NCBI GenBank assembly: GCA_009886305.1
Contig: QXZO01000028.1
Span: 1-28,721 of the forward strand
From: Betaproteobacteria bacterium
Lineage (GTDB): Bacteria > Pseudomonadota > Gammaproteobacteria > Burkholderiales > Eutrophovitaceae
DNA: 28,721 nucleotides
Direction of reading: 5' to 3'
Position 1 is the first letter of the stretch; each line of letters starts with the position of its first letter. The notes beneath the pieces are model-generated. The model saw only the letters and a program-made list of their open reading frames with translations, was not told the origin of the DNA and ran no database searches. Positions 1-7,769 of this stretch are shown in pieces. The position numbers were made by a program, and so were the translations under genes.

Positions 1-1
1 T

Positions 2-649
2 GTGATCACGCTCTCTTTGATTGCCATTGTATATATTGGCTTCGTAGCGCTCATTCAAAAAGATATGAAAAAGCTTATCGCCTATTCATCCATTTCCCAT
101 ATGGGATTTGTTACTCTGGGCATTTTTATATTCAATTCCGAAGGGATGCAAGGGGCTGTTATTCAAATGGTGTCCCATGGATTCATCTCTGCAGCTTTGT
201 TTCTCTGCGTTGGCGTACTATACGATCGGTTGCACTCAAGAGAAATATCAGATTACGGTGGGGTCGCTAATTCTATGCCCATGTTTGCAGCGCTCTTTCT
301 GGTTTTTGCAATGGCGAACGCGGGATTACCTGGAACAAGTGGGTTCGTTGGCGAGTTTCTTGTCATCATGGGTGCGATGGCTAGTAATTTTTGGTTTGCA
401 TTCGCTGCAGCAATGACCCTTATACTTGGTGCTGCTTACACACTTTGGATGTACAAGAGAGTGGTCTTTGGGGATGTGGGAAGTGAAAAAATAGCTGGAT
501 TGAAGGACGTTAATACACGTGAGTTCACTATGTTGTTCGTTCTAGCGCTAGTGGTTATCGGGGTAGGGCTTTATCCCAAGCCGTTTACAGATGTGATCGG
601 CGTATCGGTGTCTACAATTTTAGAGCTTGCCTCGGTATCAAAAAACTGA
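2..649 (+). CDS. nuoM: NADH-quinone oxidoreductase subunit M, C-terminal part (runs off left edge)
   Basis: This is the C-terminal 215 residues of the NuoM subunit of respiratory complex I, one of the antiporter-like proton-pumping membrane subunits. The visible sequence carries the conserved antiporter-family stretch QKDMKKLIAYSSISHMG, the strongly conserved helix around LPGTSGFVGEF, and the following LGAAYTLWMYKRVVFG, all diagnostic of NuoM. The rest is hydrophobic, with about six membrane helices. The true start lies upstream of the window; the GTG at position 2 is an internal valine codon. The gene is followed after 36 nt by nuoN in the same direction, the usual end of a nuo operon. A full-length NuoM is about 490-510 residues, so somewhat less than half is present. 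Confidence 0.97.
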   Translation: MITLSLIAIVYIGFVALIQKDMKKLIAYSSISHMGFVTLGIFIFNSEGMQGAVIQMVSHGFISAALFLCVGVLYDRLHSREISDYGGVANSMPMFAALFLVFAMANAGLPGTSGFVGEFLVIMGAMASNFWFAFAAAMTLILGAAYTLWMYKRVVFGDVGSEKIAGLKDVNTREFTMLFVLALVVIGVGLYPKPFTDVIGVSVSTILELASVSKN

Positions 650-685
650 GGAAGCAGTCGATTTTAAAAGATTTATACGTCATAC

Positions 686-2146
686 ATGGACTTTCAATTA
701 TCAGATTTATATACGCTTGCACCTGAAATTTTTCTACTCGTGGGGGTGAGCGTTATTTTACTACTCGACTTATTTCTAAGTGAGGAGAGACGTGATGTTA
801 CGTTCTTCTTGTCCTTGATGGTTTTAGTCATAACGAGTATTTTGCCGTGGTTCTTTTATGATGCGGACCCACGCGTGATTATGAATGGGTTGATTGTTTC
901 AGACGCCCTTGGTGCAACCTTGAAGTCATTTCTATGCGTACTAATTGCCGTCGGTCTTGTTTACTCAAAAAACTATTTGTTACCGCGTGGTCTTCATCGA
1001 GGTGAGTACTTTTCGCTGACATTGTTTGCGGCGTTGGGAATGATGGTGATGATTTCATCTAATCATTTTTTGAGTTTATACCTGGGTCTTGAGCTTTTGA
1101 GTTTAAGTTTGTATGCCATGGTTGCCCTCCAGCGTGATTCCGGACGCAGTTCTGAGGCTGCCATTAAGTACTTTATATTAGGGGCTATAGCCTCCGGCAT
1201 GTTGCTCTACGGTATGTCGATGATTTATGGCGCGACTGGAAATTTGAATATAGAGGCGATTGTATCTGCGATTCTTACGGAGGATGCCGATGAGACTTTG
1301 CTTCGGCTTGGTGTGGTGTTCTTAATTGTCGGTATTGGATTTAAGCTCGGGGCTGTGCCATTCCATATGTGGGTACCCGATGTTTATCAAGGCTCGCCGA
1401 CTTCTGTTACTTTGTTAATCGGGACAGCACCAAAAATTGCAGTTTTTGCCTTTGTGTTGCGTTTGCTTGCTGAGGCTCTAGGGCATCCATCCCTTCATCA
1501 GGATTGGAGCCAAATGCTCACCGTTCTCGCGGTCGCATCCCTCGTGATTGGTAACTTAGTGGCCATTGCGCAAACCAATTTTAAGCGAATGTTGGCTTAT
1601 TCAACAATAGCGCATATGGGATTTTTATTGGTTGCATTCATGACAGGGTCTATCACGGGCTATAGCGCAGCACTGTTTTACATCTTGACGTATGTTTTGA
1701 TGGCACTGGGTGGGTTTGGGGTAATTTTGTTGTTATCTAGAGACGGCTTTGAGGCTGAAGAGTTGAGTGATTTGAGTGGCTTGAGCCAAAGTAATCCTTG
1801 GTGTGCCTTCCTCTTAATGATTGTTCTATTTTCTATGGCAGGAATACCACCTACCGTAGGTTTTTGGGCGAAGCTATTTGTAATACAAGCGATTGTAGAT
1901 TTAGGTTATGTCGCACTTGCTGTGCTTGCTGTTATGTCATCTCTGGTTGGGGCATTCTATTATTTGAGGGTTGTAAAAATTATGTACTTCGGCGCGAATG
2001 AACAGTCAGATAACGTGGTGACTTATCGTACTGGATTAATTATTTTCGGTGTGAATGGTTTGTTGTTGCTAGGTTTGGGGCTGTTTCCTGGATGGTTGCT
2101 CTCTCTTTGCGAATCACTCATCGCTAGTTCGGTCAGAACTTTTTGA
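686..2146 (+). CDS. nuoN: NADH-quinone oxidoreductase subunit N
   Basis: NuoN is a proton-translocating membrane subunit of complex I in the inner membrane. The 486-residue product matches the usual length (about 485). It contains the conserved antiporter motifs LGLELLSLSLYAMVAL, KYFILGAIASGMLLYG, GFKLGAVPFHMWVPDVYQGSP with its conserved lysine, KRMLAYSTIAHMGF and SMAGIPPTVGFWAK, and some 13-14 hydrophobic segments. It is the last nuo gene here, after nuoM. Its stop codon is 3 nt from the next ATG, so translational coupling to the NUDIX gene is likely. No strong Shine-Dalgarno is visible before the ATG at 686. Confidence 0.98.
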   Translation: MDFQLSDLYTLAPEIFLLVGVSVILLLDLFLSEERRDVTFFLSLMVLVITSILPWFFYDADPRVIMNGLIVSDALGATLKSFLCVLIAVGLVYSKNYLLPRGLHRGEYFSLTLFAALGMMVMISSNHFLSLYLGLELLSLSLYAMVALQRDSGRSSEAAIKYFILGAIASGMLLYGMSMIYGATGNLNIEAIVSAILTEDADETLLRLGVVFLIVGIGFKLGAVPFHMWVPDVYQGSPTSVTLLIGTAPKIAVFAFVLRLLAEALGHPSLHQDWSQMLTVLAVASLVIGNLVAIAQTNFKRMLAYSTIAHMGFLLVAFMTGSITGYSAALFYILTYVLMALGGFGVILLLSRDGFEAEELSDLSGLSQSNPWCAFLLMIVLFSMAGIPPTVGFWAKLFVIQAIVDLGYVALAVLAVMSSLVGAFYYLRVVKIMYFGANEQSDNVVTYRTGLIIFGVNGLLLLGLGLFPGWLLSLCESLIASSVRTF

Positions 2147-2149
2147 TGT

Positions 2150-2698
2150 ATGACTCAAGACTTTACTGAAAAGCAGCTTAATTCTCGTTTAGTCTACAGC
2201 GGAAAAATGCTTCAGGTCCGCGAGGACGTGGTGAGTCTACCCAGCGGCCATGAGGCGACTCGAGAGTACGTGGTTCATCCTGGAGCATCGGTAATTGTCC
2301 CTTTGTTTGAAGATGGAACCGTGCTAGTAGAAAGGCAGTTCCGCTATCCTGTCAAAGAGCACATGCTTGAACTTCCTGCTGGAAAAATTGACGAAAAAGA
2401 AGATCCGGCAATTGCGGCGCGTAGAGAACTGTTAGAGGAAACAGGTTACAAAGCTACCCGTTGGGACTTTATTGGCAGTTTAATGCCTTGTATTGGTTAT
2501 TCGGATGAGTTGATATACGCATACTTAGCTCGCGATCTGACCTATTGTAAGCAACAATTAGATGACGAAGAGTTTCTGGAGACTTCTAAAGTGTCCATGG
2601 GAGTGCTGCTGCAACAGAGCCTGAATGCGCAGATACAGGATGCAAAAACGATCATCGCATTGCTGTGGGCTGAACAGTTCCTTAAAAAATCCGTTTAG
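2150..2698 (+). CDS. NUDIX hydrolase, ADP-ribose pyrophosphatase-like
   Basis: A 182-residue NUDIX-fold pyrophosphohydrolase of the ADP-ribose/ADP-sugar pyrophosphatase (NudF) type, expected to cleave ADP-ribose or related nucleoside diphosphates to AMP and a sugar phosphate. The 23-residue Nudix box is complete at residues 78-100: G78, E84, then RELLEETGY with the metal-binding glutamates of the REUxEExGU core. VERQFRYPV and ELPAGKID just before the box are typical of the ADP-ribose subfamily. The ATG lies 3 nt after the nuoN stop, so it is probably co-transcribed and translationally coupled with complex I. Substrate within the family is inferred, not proven. Confidence 0.93.
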   Translation: MTQDFTEKQLNSRLVYSGKMLQVREDVVSLPSGHEATREYVVHPGASVIVPLFEDGTVLVERQFRYPVKEHMLELPAGKIDEKEDPAIAARRELLEETGYKATRWDFIGSLMPCIGYSDELIYAYLARDLTYCKQQLDDEEFLETSKVSMGVLLQQSLNAQIQDAKTIIALLWAEQFLKKSV

Positions 2699-2732
2699 AG
2701 GGCACAAACTAAGTGTGAGGAACCTTTGGGGG

Positions 2733-2760
2733 CTTGAATTCTCTATTCTTGCCCCCATCT
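2733..2760 (+). promoter_or_regulatory. Sigma-32 (RpoH) heat-shock promoter of htpG
   Basis: CTTGAA at 2733-2738, a 14-nt spacer, and CCCCATCT at 2753-2760. This matches the sigma-32 consensus CTTGAA-N(13-15)-CCCCATnT at every defined position. It stands 46 nt before the htpG ATG, which fits a 5' leader of about 40 nt. It is the only strong promoter-like element in the 108-nt gap after the NUDIX gene. Confidence 0.9.
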
Positions 2761-2806
2761 CGTTGACCAATAACGTAAAAAATTCATCTTAATGGAGTGA
2801 TATGTA

Positions 2807-4720
2807 ATGTCAGATTCTGTTTCTAAAGAGACGCTCGGTTTTCAAACTGAAGTCAGTCAGCTGCTAAAACTTATGATTCATTCCTTGTATTCCAACAAGG
2901 AAATATTTTTAAGAGAGCTCATTTCCAATGCTTCTGACGCGTGCGACAAGCTTCGTTTTGAATCATTAACGGATGCCTCGCTTATGGGTGATGATGGAGA
3001 TTTAAAAATAGACATTTCTGTCGATCGAGAAAAACGAACTGTTTCCATCTCAGACAATGGAATTGGAATGTCTCGAGATGAAGTGATTCAGAATATAGGG
3101 ACAATTGCCAAATCTGGGACGAAAGAGTTCTTTAATAAACTCACTGGAGACCAAGCACAAGATGCCACATTAATTGGACAATTCGGCGTGGGGTTTTATT
3201 CATCATTTATCGTGGCGGATAAAGTAACGTTAATTTCGCGACGAGCCGGCCTACCCGAGTCCGAAGCGGTTTGTTGGGAGTCTGCGGGGGAGGGCGATTT
3301 TACAGTGGAAACCGTGTCCAAGACCAGCCGTGGTACACAAATCATTCTTCATTTGAGAGCGGATGAGGACGATTTGCTCGAGGGGTACCGTCTTAAAACA
3401 ATTGCACAGCGTTACTCAGACCATATTAATCTTCCAATTTTTATGCCAAAAGAAGAGTGGGATGAGAAAGAAAGCAAATATGTTATTCAAGACGAGTCTG
3501 ATCAAATCAATCAGGCCTCAGCAATATGGTCGCGATCAAAGAGTGAAGTAACAGATGAACAGTATCAGGATTTTTACAAGCATATTTCTAATGATATGGA
3601 AAAACCCCTAGCTTGGGCGCATGCGCGAGTAGAGGGTAAAAGCGAATACACTCAGTTATTGTATGTTCCGAGCAAGGCGCCTTATGACTTATGGAATAGA
3701 GAGCACAAGCGTGGATTGAAGTTATACGTTCGTCGTGTATTTATCATGGAAGATGCGGAACAATTGCTGCCAGGCTACCTTCGGTTTATTAAGGGTGTTG
3801 TGGATTCCTCAGACCTCCCGTTAAACGTCTCGAGAGAGATATTACAGGAATCGAGAGATGTAGAGGCGATTCGTAAGGGATGTGTTAACCGAGTGTTGAG
3901 CATGATTGAGGACATGGCCGAGAATCAACAGGAAAAGTTTACTGATTTTTGGAATGAGTTTGGTCCTGTGCTTAAGGAAGGGGTTGGAGAAGATTACAGC
4001 AACAAAGAGCGCATTGCTAAATTGTTACGGTTTTCGAGTACCGCAGACAGTGGCGCCAATCAAATAGTGGCTTTAAACGACTATGTTGCGCGCATGAAAG
4101 AGGGGCAGGATAAGATCTACTATATAACTGCCGAGACTCACGCTGCAGCGAAATCAAGTCCTCATCTTGAAATCTTTAATAAAAAAGACATCGAAGTTCT
4201 TTTACTTTCTGACCGTGTGGATGAGTGGGCTGTGTCTAATCTCCAGGAATTTGATGGAAAAAAACTTGTTTCGGTGGCTAAAGGTTCTCTTGATTTGGGC
4301 TCAATTGATGATTCTGCTGAAGGTAAGACAAATGAGGATGATAGTCCAGACAGTAGCGATTTAATGAAGCGTGTTAAGGAATCATTAACAGGTAGAGTCA
4401 AGGACGTGCGTGTGTCAAGTCGACTCGTTGACTCTCCATCGTGTTTGGTGTCGGATGAAGATGAGATGAGTATGAATTTATCGAGAATGCTAAAGGCGGC
4501 GGGACAGGAAGTGCCTGCCGTTGAGCCGATTCTAGAGATTAACGTCAATCATCCTATCGTAAAGAAAATGGCAAACGAGCAAGACCAAGACCGTTTTTCA
4601 GATTGGAGCTCAATCGTCCTAGATCAAGCGATGTTAGCTGATGGTGGAACATTGGACGATCCTGCGACATTCGTGGCCAAATTAAATAACTTGATTCTAG
4701 ACTTATCGCAAAAAACTTGA
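2807..4720 (+). CDS. htpG: Molecular chaperone HtpG (bacterial Hsp90)
   Basis: HtpG is the cytosolic ATP-dependent Hsp90 chaperone that works with the DnaK system on client folding after heat and other stress. The 637-residue protein (E. coli 624) has the full N-terminal GHKL ATPase: ELISNASDACDKLR with the Mg/ATP asparagine, DNGIGM, GTIAKSGTKEF and the lid/GQFGVGFYS loop. The middle domain follows, with LYVRRVFIMED and LPLNVSREILQESR carrying the conserved arginine, then the dimerisation domain. As in other bacteria there is no C-terminal MEEVD tail. It stands alone behind a sigma-32 promoter. The Shine-Dalgarno GGAG at 2794-2797 precedes two overlapping ATGs; only the one at 2807 opens a reading frame, since the ATG at 2802 is followed immediately by TAA. 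Confidence 0.99.
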   Translation: MSDSVSKETLGFQTEVSQLLKLMIHSLYSNKEIFLRELISNASDACDKLRFESLTDASLMGDDGDLKIDISVDREKRTVSISDNGIGMSRDEVIQNIGTIAKSGTKEFFNKLTGDQAQDATLIGQFGVGFYSSFIVADKVTLISRRAGLPESEAVCWESAGEGDFTVETVSKTSRGTQIILHLRADEDDLLEGYRLKTIAQRYSDHINLPIFMPKEEWDEKESKYVIQDESDQINQASAIWSRSKSEVTDEQYQDFYKHISNDMEKPLAWAHARVEGKSEYTQLLYVPSKAPYDLWNREHKRGLKLYVRRVFIMEDAEQLLPGYLRFIKGVVDSSDLPLNVSREILQESRDVEAIRKGCVNRVLSMIEDMAENQQEKFTDFWNEFGPVLKEGVGEDYSNKERIAKLLRFSSTADSGANQIVALNDYVARMKEGQDKIYYITAETHAAAKSSPHLEIFNKKDIEVLLLSDRVDEWAVSNLQEFDGKKLVSVAKGSLDLGSIDDSAEGKTNEDDSPDSSDLMKRVKESLTGRVKDVRVSSRLVDSPSCLVSDEDEMSMNLSRMLKAAGQEVPAVEPILEINVNHPIVKKMANEQDQDRFSDWSSIVLDQAMLADGGTLDDPATFVAKLNNLILDLSQKT

Positions 4721-4814
4721 TTCTGGGATTAACTAGGGATACATTCAAACGACTAGCTATAAGTATCTGACCCTTCGCAAATTTTTCTGTTTGCGTCGTT
4801 GTTTAGGAGTCGCG

Positions 4815-5357
4815 ATGATAAGTGCACTTCCGAATGTCATTACTCTCGGGCGATTGTTGTCTGTTCCCTTACTGGCAATTCTATTGTCTAGTCATGATTA
4901 TCAACTGGCGTTTTGGTTTTTTTTAGTCTTGGGTTTATCGGATGGTCTTGATGGTTATATAGCTCGCCGATTTAATGCGATTACTCAAGCGGGGACGCTA
5001 CTTGACCCGGTCGCTGATAAGTTACTAGTCATCACGTCTGCATCTTTTCTGGTATGGGATGGCCTGCTGCCGATGTGGATCGGAGTGCCGCTAGTTTTGA
5101 GGGATGTTGCTATGCTGAGTGCTGGGTTGCTTGACAGCAATTTGAGGGATAATCCTATTACGCCCAATTCGTGGGGAAAATCACATGCAGCCTTCGCATT
5201 TTTAGCTATTGGAGTTGCTATAGGACAGGCTGCTGATTTGTTTTACAACGAATGGTTCTCTCAAGTGATTTGGTTTGTTCTATTAGCGACTTTATGTATC
5301 ACAAGTGTCGTTTATTGCTTCGAGTGGCGCCGTTTTCATGCTGAGAGGAAAGCTTAA
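4815..5357 (+). CDS. CDP-alcohol phosphatidyltransferase (PgsA/cardiolipin synthase-type)
   Basis: An integral membrane enzyme of the CDP-alcohol phosphatidyltransferase family, which transfers a phosphatidyl group from CDP-diacylglycerol to an alcohol such as glycerol-3-phosphate in phospholipid synthesis. The catalytic signature is complete at residues 43-68: D43xxD46G47xxA50R51, x8, G60xxxD64xxxD68. About six hydrophobic helices cover the 180 residues, close to E. coli PgsA (182). The ATG at 4815 is chosen over an upstream in-frame TTG (4791) because TAGGAG at 4804-4809 gives a good ribosome site and the protein then begins MISALPNVITLGR, as family members do. Whether the acceptor is glycerol phosphate or phosphatidylglycerol cannot be decided from sequence. 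It ends directly against the opposite-strand gene. Confidence 0.9.
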   Translation: MISALPNVITLGRLLSVPLLAILLSSHDYQLAFWFFLVLGLSDGLDGYIARRFNAITQAGTLLDPVADKLLVITSASFLVWDGLLPMWIGVPLVLRDVAMLSAGLLDSNLRDNPITPNSWGKSHAAFAFLAIGVAIGQAADLFYNEWFSQVIWFVLLATLCITSVVYCFEWRRFHAERKA

Positions 5358-6167
5358 TTAGACGTGTTTCCACTTCGCTGAGCGTTTTTCAATGAAGGCG
5401 TCTATTCCTTCGCCTGCATCAAATGCCATCATGTTGCAGGCCATAGTTTCTGCGGCAAATTTATATGCGTCATCAATGCCCATTTCCATTTGTCGGTACA
5501 GCATTCTTTTGCCAGTTGCAACGGCAATAGCCGACTTACGAATTATCGAGTTTGCCATCTTTAGTACTGTATCGTCTAAATTTTCTGCAGAAACAGACTT
5601 GTTGATTAAGCCGAGCGACTCAGCTGTAGCCGCATCAATAAATTCACCGGTGAATAGAAGTTCTGCTGCTTTTTTTCGATGAATATTTCGTGAGACAGCA
5701 ACGGCAGGGGTGGAGCAAAACAAGCCATAGTTTATTCCAGATGTGGCGAACCGAGCCTTGTCAGATGCGATAGCGAGATCACAAGTTCCGACCAGTTGGC
5801 ACCCAGCCGCAGTCGCAATGCCATGCACTTTAGCGATTACCGGTTGTGGGATCCGCATGACAGTCAGCATGAACTGACTGCAGGTATTGAATAATGAATC
5901 GTAATACTCTCTAGATGGGTTCGCGCGCATTTGCTTTAGGTCGTGCCCAGCACAAAATGCGGCACCGCTTCCTTCAAGGATCACCACGCGAACCTTTGGA
6001 TCATGGCTAATGGCGTCTAATTCACTTTGTAGCGCTGCCAATAGCTCTTCTGAAAGCGCGTTGTATGCATCGGGACGATTGAGTGTGAGTGTGGCGATAC
6101 CATCATTGTCTGTTCTCAGTAGTACTGCCTCATCAACGATGAGTTTTTCTGTATGTTCTGAACCCAT
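5358..6167 (-). CDS. Enoyl-CoA hydratase/isomerase family protein, ECHDC3-like
   Basis: A 269-residue crotonase-fold protein that probably acts on an acyl-CoA thioester. Conserved crotonase elements include NRPDAYNALS, the first oxyanion-hole loop AAFCAGHDL, and HGIATAAGCQLVGTCDLAIAS. The run FATSGINYGLFCSTPAVAVSRN and the C-terminal IDAFIEKRSAKWKH are characteristic of the ECHDC3 subgroup. Both hydratase glutamates are missing: the positions equivalent to rat Glu144 and Glu164 are Gln124 and Gly144, so classical syn-hydration is doubtful and the reaction is unknown. The start ATG has GGAGAGG a few bases upstream. It is convergent with the phosphatidyltransferase (no gap) and divergent from the DUF599 gene. 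Confidence 0.9.
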   Translation of the reverse strand: MGSEHTEKLIVDEAVLLRTDNDGIATLTLNRPDAYNALSEELLAALQSELDAISHDPKVRVVILEGSGAAFCAGHDLKQMRANPSREYYDSLFNTCSQFMLTVMRIPQPVIAKVHGIATAAGCQLVGTCDLAIASDKARFATSGINYGLFCSTPAVAVSRNIHRKKAAELLFTGEFIDAATAESLGLINKSVSAENLDDTVLKMANSIIRKSAIAVATGKRMLYRQMEMGIDDAYKFAAETMACNMMAFDAGEGIDAFIEKRSAKWKHV

Positions 6168-6290
6168 ATGTAAGCCTCTCCTAACCGAATTCTTTCGCGT
6201 AGTATAACGTTAATATAAGTATATGTTGTAATTCTAGAAATTCGTCGAAACAATGAGTTAGACAGGCGTAATAACGAATCGGGATCATTT

Positions 6291-6989
6291 ATGACAATTG
6301 GTAGCCTTTCATTTACTGTCGTTGACTATTTGGCAATCGCAGTATTTTATTTTGGGTGGGTGGGCTACGCTAAATTCGCTCGGCGTGCGGCTAACAATGG
6401 GATGCCGAGCTTGATGAGCGTGATGGTGCGTTATCGAGAGGATTGGTGGCGTGGCACTATTCGGAGGGATCTTAAGATTGTCGATGCGAATATCATTCTT
6501 ACGTTGTCAAATGGTGCGACATTCTTTGCGTCAACGACTATTCTTATACTAGGAGCGCTTCTAGCTCTTCTAGGCACCACTGACCGCGCCATTGAAATAC
6601 TCGCTGATCTGCCGTTCGCAGTTAAAAACGATACGTTCGCCTGGGATTGTAAAATCGTCCTTCTTCTTGCGATTTTTATTTATGCATTTTTTAAATTTAC
6701 TTGGTCCTTGAGGCAACATTTTTTCTGCTCAGTAATGGTGGGGGCAGCGCCTGAAACGGATGCTGATAGCCAGATAGTCGAAGAGTTTGTGCAACGTGGA
6801 GCACGTATGGCTAGCACTGCTTCAAATACGTTTAATGATGGCTTAAGAGCTTATTACTTTGGGTTGTCAGTATTACCTTGGTTTCTTAATTCATGGTTAT
6901 TCATGGTCTCCACGATTGTGGTAATTGGAATTTTGTATCACAGGGAATTTAAGTCTGACGCGCTTAAAGCGATGTTAGGCAATAATTGA
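6291..6989 (+). CDS. DUF599 family inner-membrane protein
   Basis: A 232-residue protein with four clear hydrophobic segments: near residues 10-27, 68-92, 114-136 and 190-222. The conserved C-terminal signature N.FNDGLRAYYFGLSVLPWFLN and the early SVMVRYREDWW region identify the DUF599 family (COG3821-like), which has no established function. It is monocistronic in appearance: divergent from the enoyl-CoA hydratase gene and convergent with the acpH-like gene (13-nt gap). The ATG at 6291 lacks a strong Shine-Dalgarno, but the family N-terminus starts about here. The four-helix topology suggests an inner-membrane protein; nothing more can be inferred. Confidence 0.85.
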   Translation: MTIGSLSFTVVDYLAIAVFYFGWVGYAKFARRAANNGMPSLMSVMVRYREDWWRGTIRRDLKIVDANIILTLSNGATFFASTTILILGALLALLGTTDRAIEILADLPFAVKNDTFAWDCKIVLLLAIFIYAFFKFTWSLRQHFFCSVMVGAAPETDADSQIVEEFVQRGARMASTASNTFNDGLRAYYFGLSVLPWFLNSWLFMVSTIVVIGILYHREFKSDALKAMLGNN

Positions 6990-7002
6990 ATGTTAATTTT
7001 TC

Positions 7003-7620
7003 CTAGCGGGCATATTGGGCTAGCTCTAATTCCGTTACGTACTCTTTGGTAAATTCCTCGGCCTCTTTAATGAAGTCAAAAAAGTCTGTTTCAAAGTAAG
7101 TCAATTGGTCGGAGAGATCTTTTGCACTGCCCAATAACGCATTACCGCGTTTTAGTCTGGAGCCTAGTCGCTCAATTTGTCGAGTGATGCCATCTATGGT
7201 TGCGTAAGTTTGAAACCAATCTTCACTTATGATGAGTTGAGACACTCGTCTAAAGCTTTGTGGGTTTTCGGGTCGGTCTTTGAGCACCACTTGGTAGACG
7301 TAACGACTGAATTCATTTAATTTTGTCTTGTGCAACTGCGACCAGTATTTCGCAATAATATGGTCAAAATACATATCGATTAAAATTCCAGAGAACCGCC
7401 TATACCTGGGGTTGATCCTCGCAGCGCTTCGCTTGAAGATATTTGATTGATTTGAGAATACATCAATCTTTCGATGGAGTTTGATCCCTTTGACGACGTT
7501 CTGGGCATGAGCAGTATGTACTTGCTCATCTATTGGACCTTTAATGAAGTCTCCAAGGAGGCTACCAAGATGCCAATCTTCGTTATGTGGAGATAAAAAA
7601 AGATGTGCGAGATAATTCAT
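7003..7620 (-). CDS. Acyl carrier protein phosphodiesterase (AcpH family)
   Basis: A 205-residue protein of the AcpH family (DUF479), which removes the 4'-phosphopantetheine arm from acyl carrier protein, converting holo-ACP to apo-ACP. The signature residues of this HD-like metal-dependent group are present: MNYLAHLFLS with His6, the GSLLGDFIKG loop with Asp24, LHRKIDVFSN with His49 and Asp53, and IDMYFDHIIAKYW with Asp82, Asp86 and His87. E. coli AcpH has 193 residues. It is transcribed alone, divergent from the unrecognised 345-residue gene across a 149-nt region. No strong ribosome site is visible before its ATG. Family membership is firm; activity is inferred. Confidence 0.88.
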   Translation of the reverse strand: MNYLAHLFLSPHNEDWHLGSLLGDFIKGPIDEQVHTAHAQNVVKGIKLHRKIDVFSNQSNIFKRSAARINPRYRRFSGILIDMYFDHIIAKYWSQLHKTKLNEFSRYVYQVVLKDRPENPQSFRRVSQLIISEDWFQTYATIDGITRQIERLGSRLKRGNALLGSAKDLSDQLTYFETDFFDFIKEAEEFTKEYVTELELAQYAR

Positions 7621-7646
7621 GGCTAGGTCGAGAGTTGTAAAAAGTG

Positions 7647-7737
7647 TGAATCTTCTGAATTTTTAAAGGGGTGCGTACAACTAAACGAAGGTATTAAACT
7701 CGAATACGAGTCTATACGAAGATTCAGTCGTTATAAT
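7647..7737. promoter_or_regulatory. Divergent intergenic control region with inverted repeats
   Basis: Between the divergent acpH-like and 345-residue genes there is a 9-bp perfect inverted repeat, TGAATCTTC (7647-7655) and GAAGATTCA (7718-7726). A short palindrome, ACTCG-AATA-CGAGT (7699-7712), lies inside it. A TATAAT hexamer stands at 7732-7737, 33 nt before the plus-strand ATG, but there is no good -35 hexamer at the right distance. The arrangement suggests a regulated divergent promoter; this is inference from layout only. Confidence 0.35.
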
Positions 7738-7769
7738 CACGCCTAATATAAAAGTTGGAAACCCTCTCA

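Noticed and set aside
4162..4548. 128-codon open frame on the minus strand inside htpG
   Set aside because: It lies entirely within htpG, reads as low-complexity serine-rich sequence, and has no ribosome site. It is a shadow of the real gene.
4776..4795. Hairpin CGCAAA...TTTGCG as an htpG terminator
   Set aside because: The stem is only 6 bp, the 8-nt loop holds the T-run, and no T-tract follows the stem. Too weak to call.
7755..7769. Upstream TTG start for the 345-residue protein
   Set aside because: It adds five residues, has no ribosome site, and a proper ATG follows at 7770.
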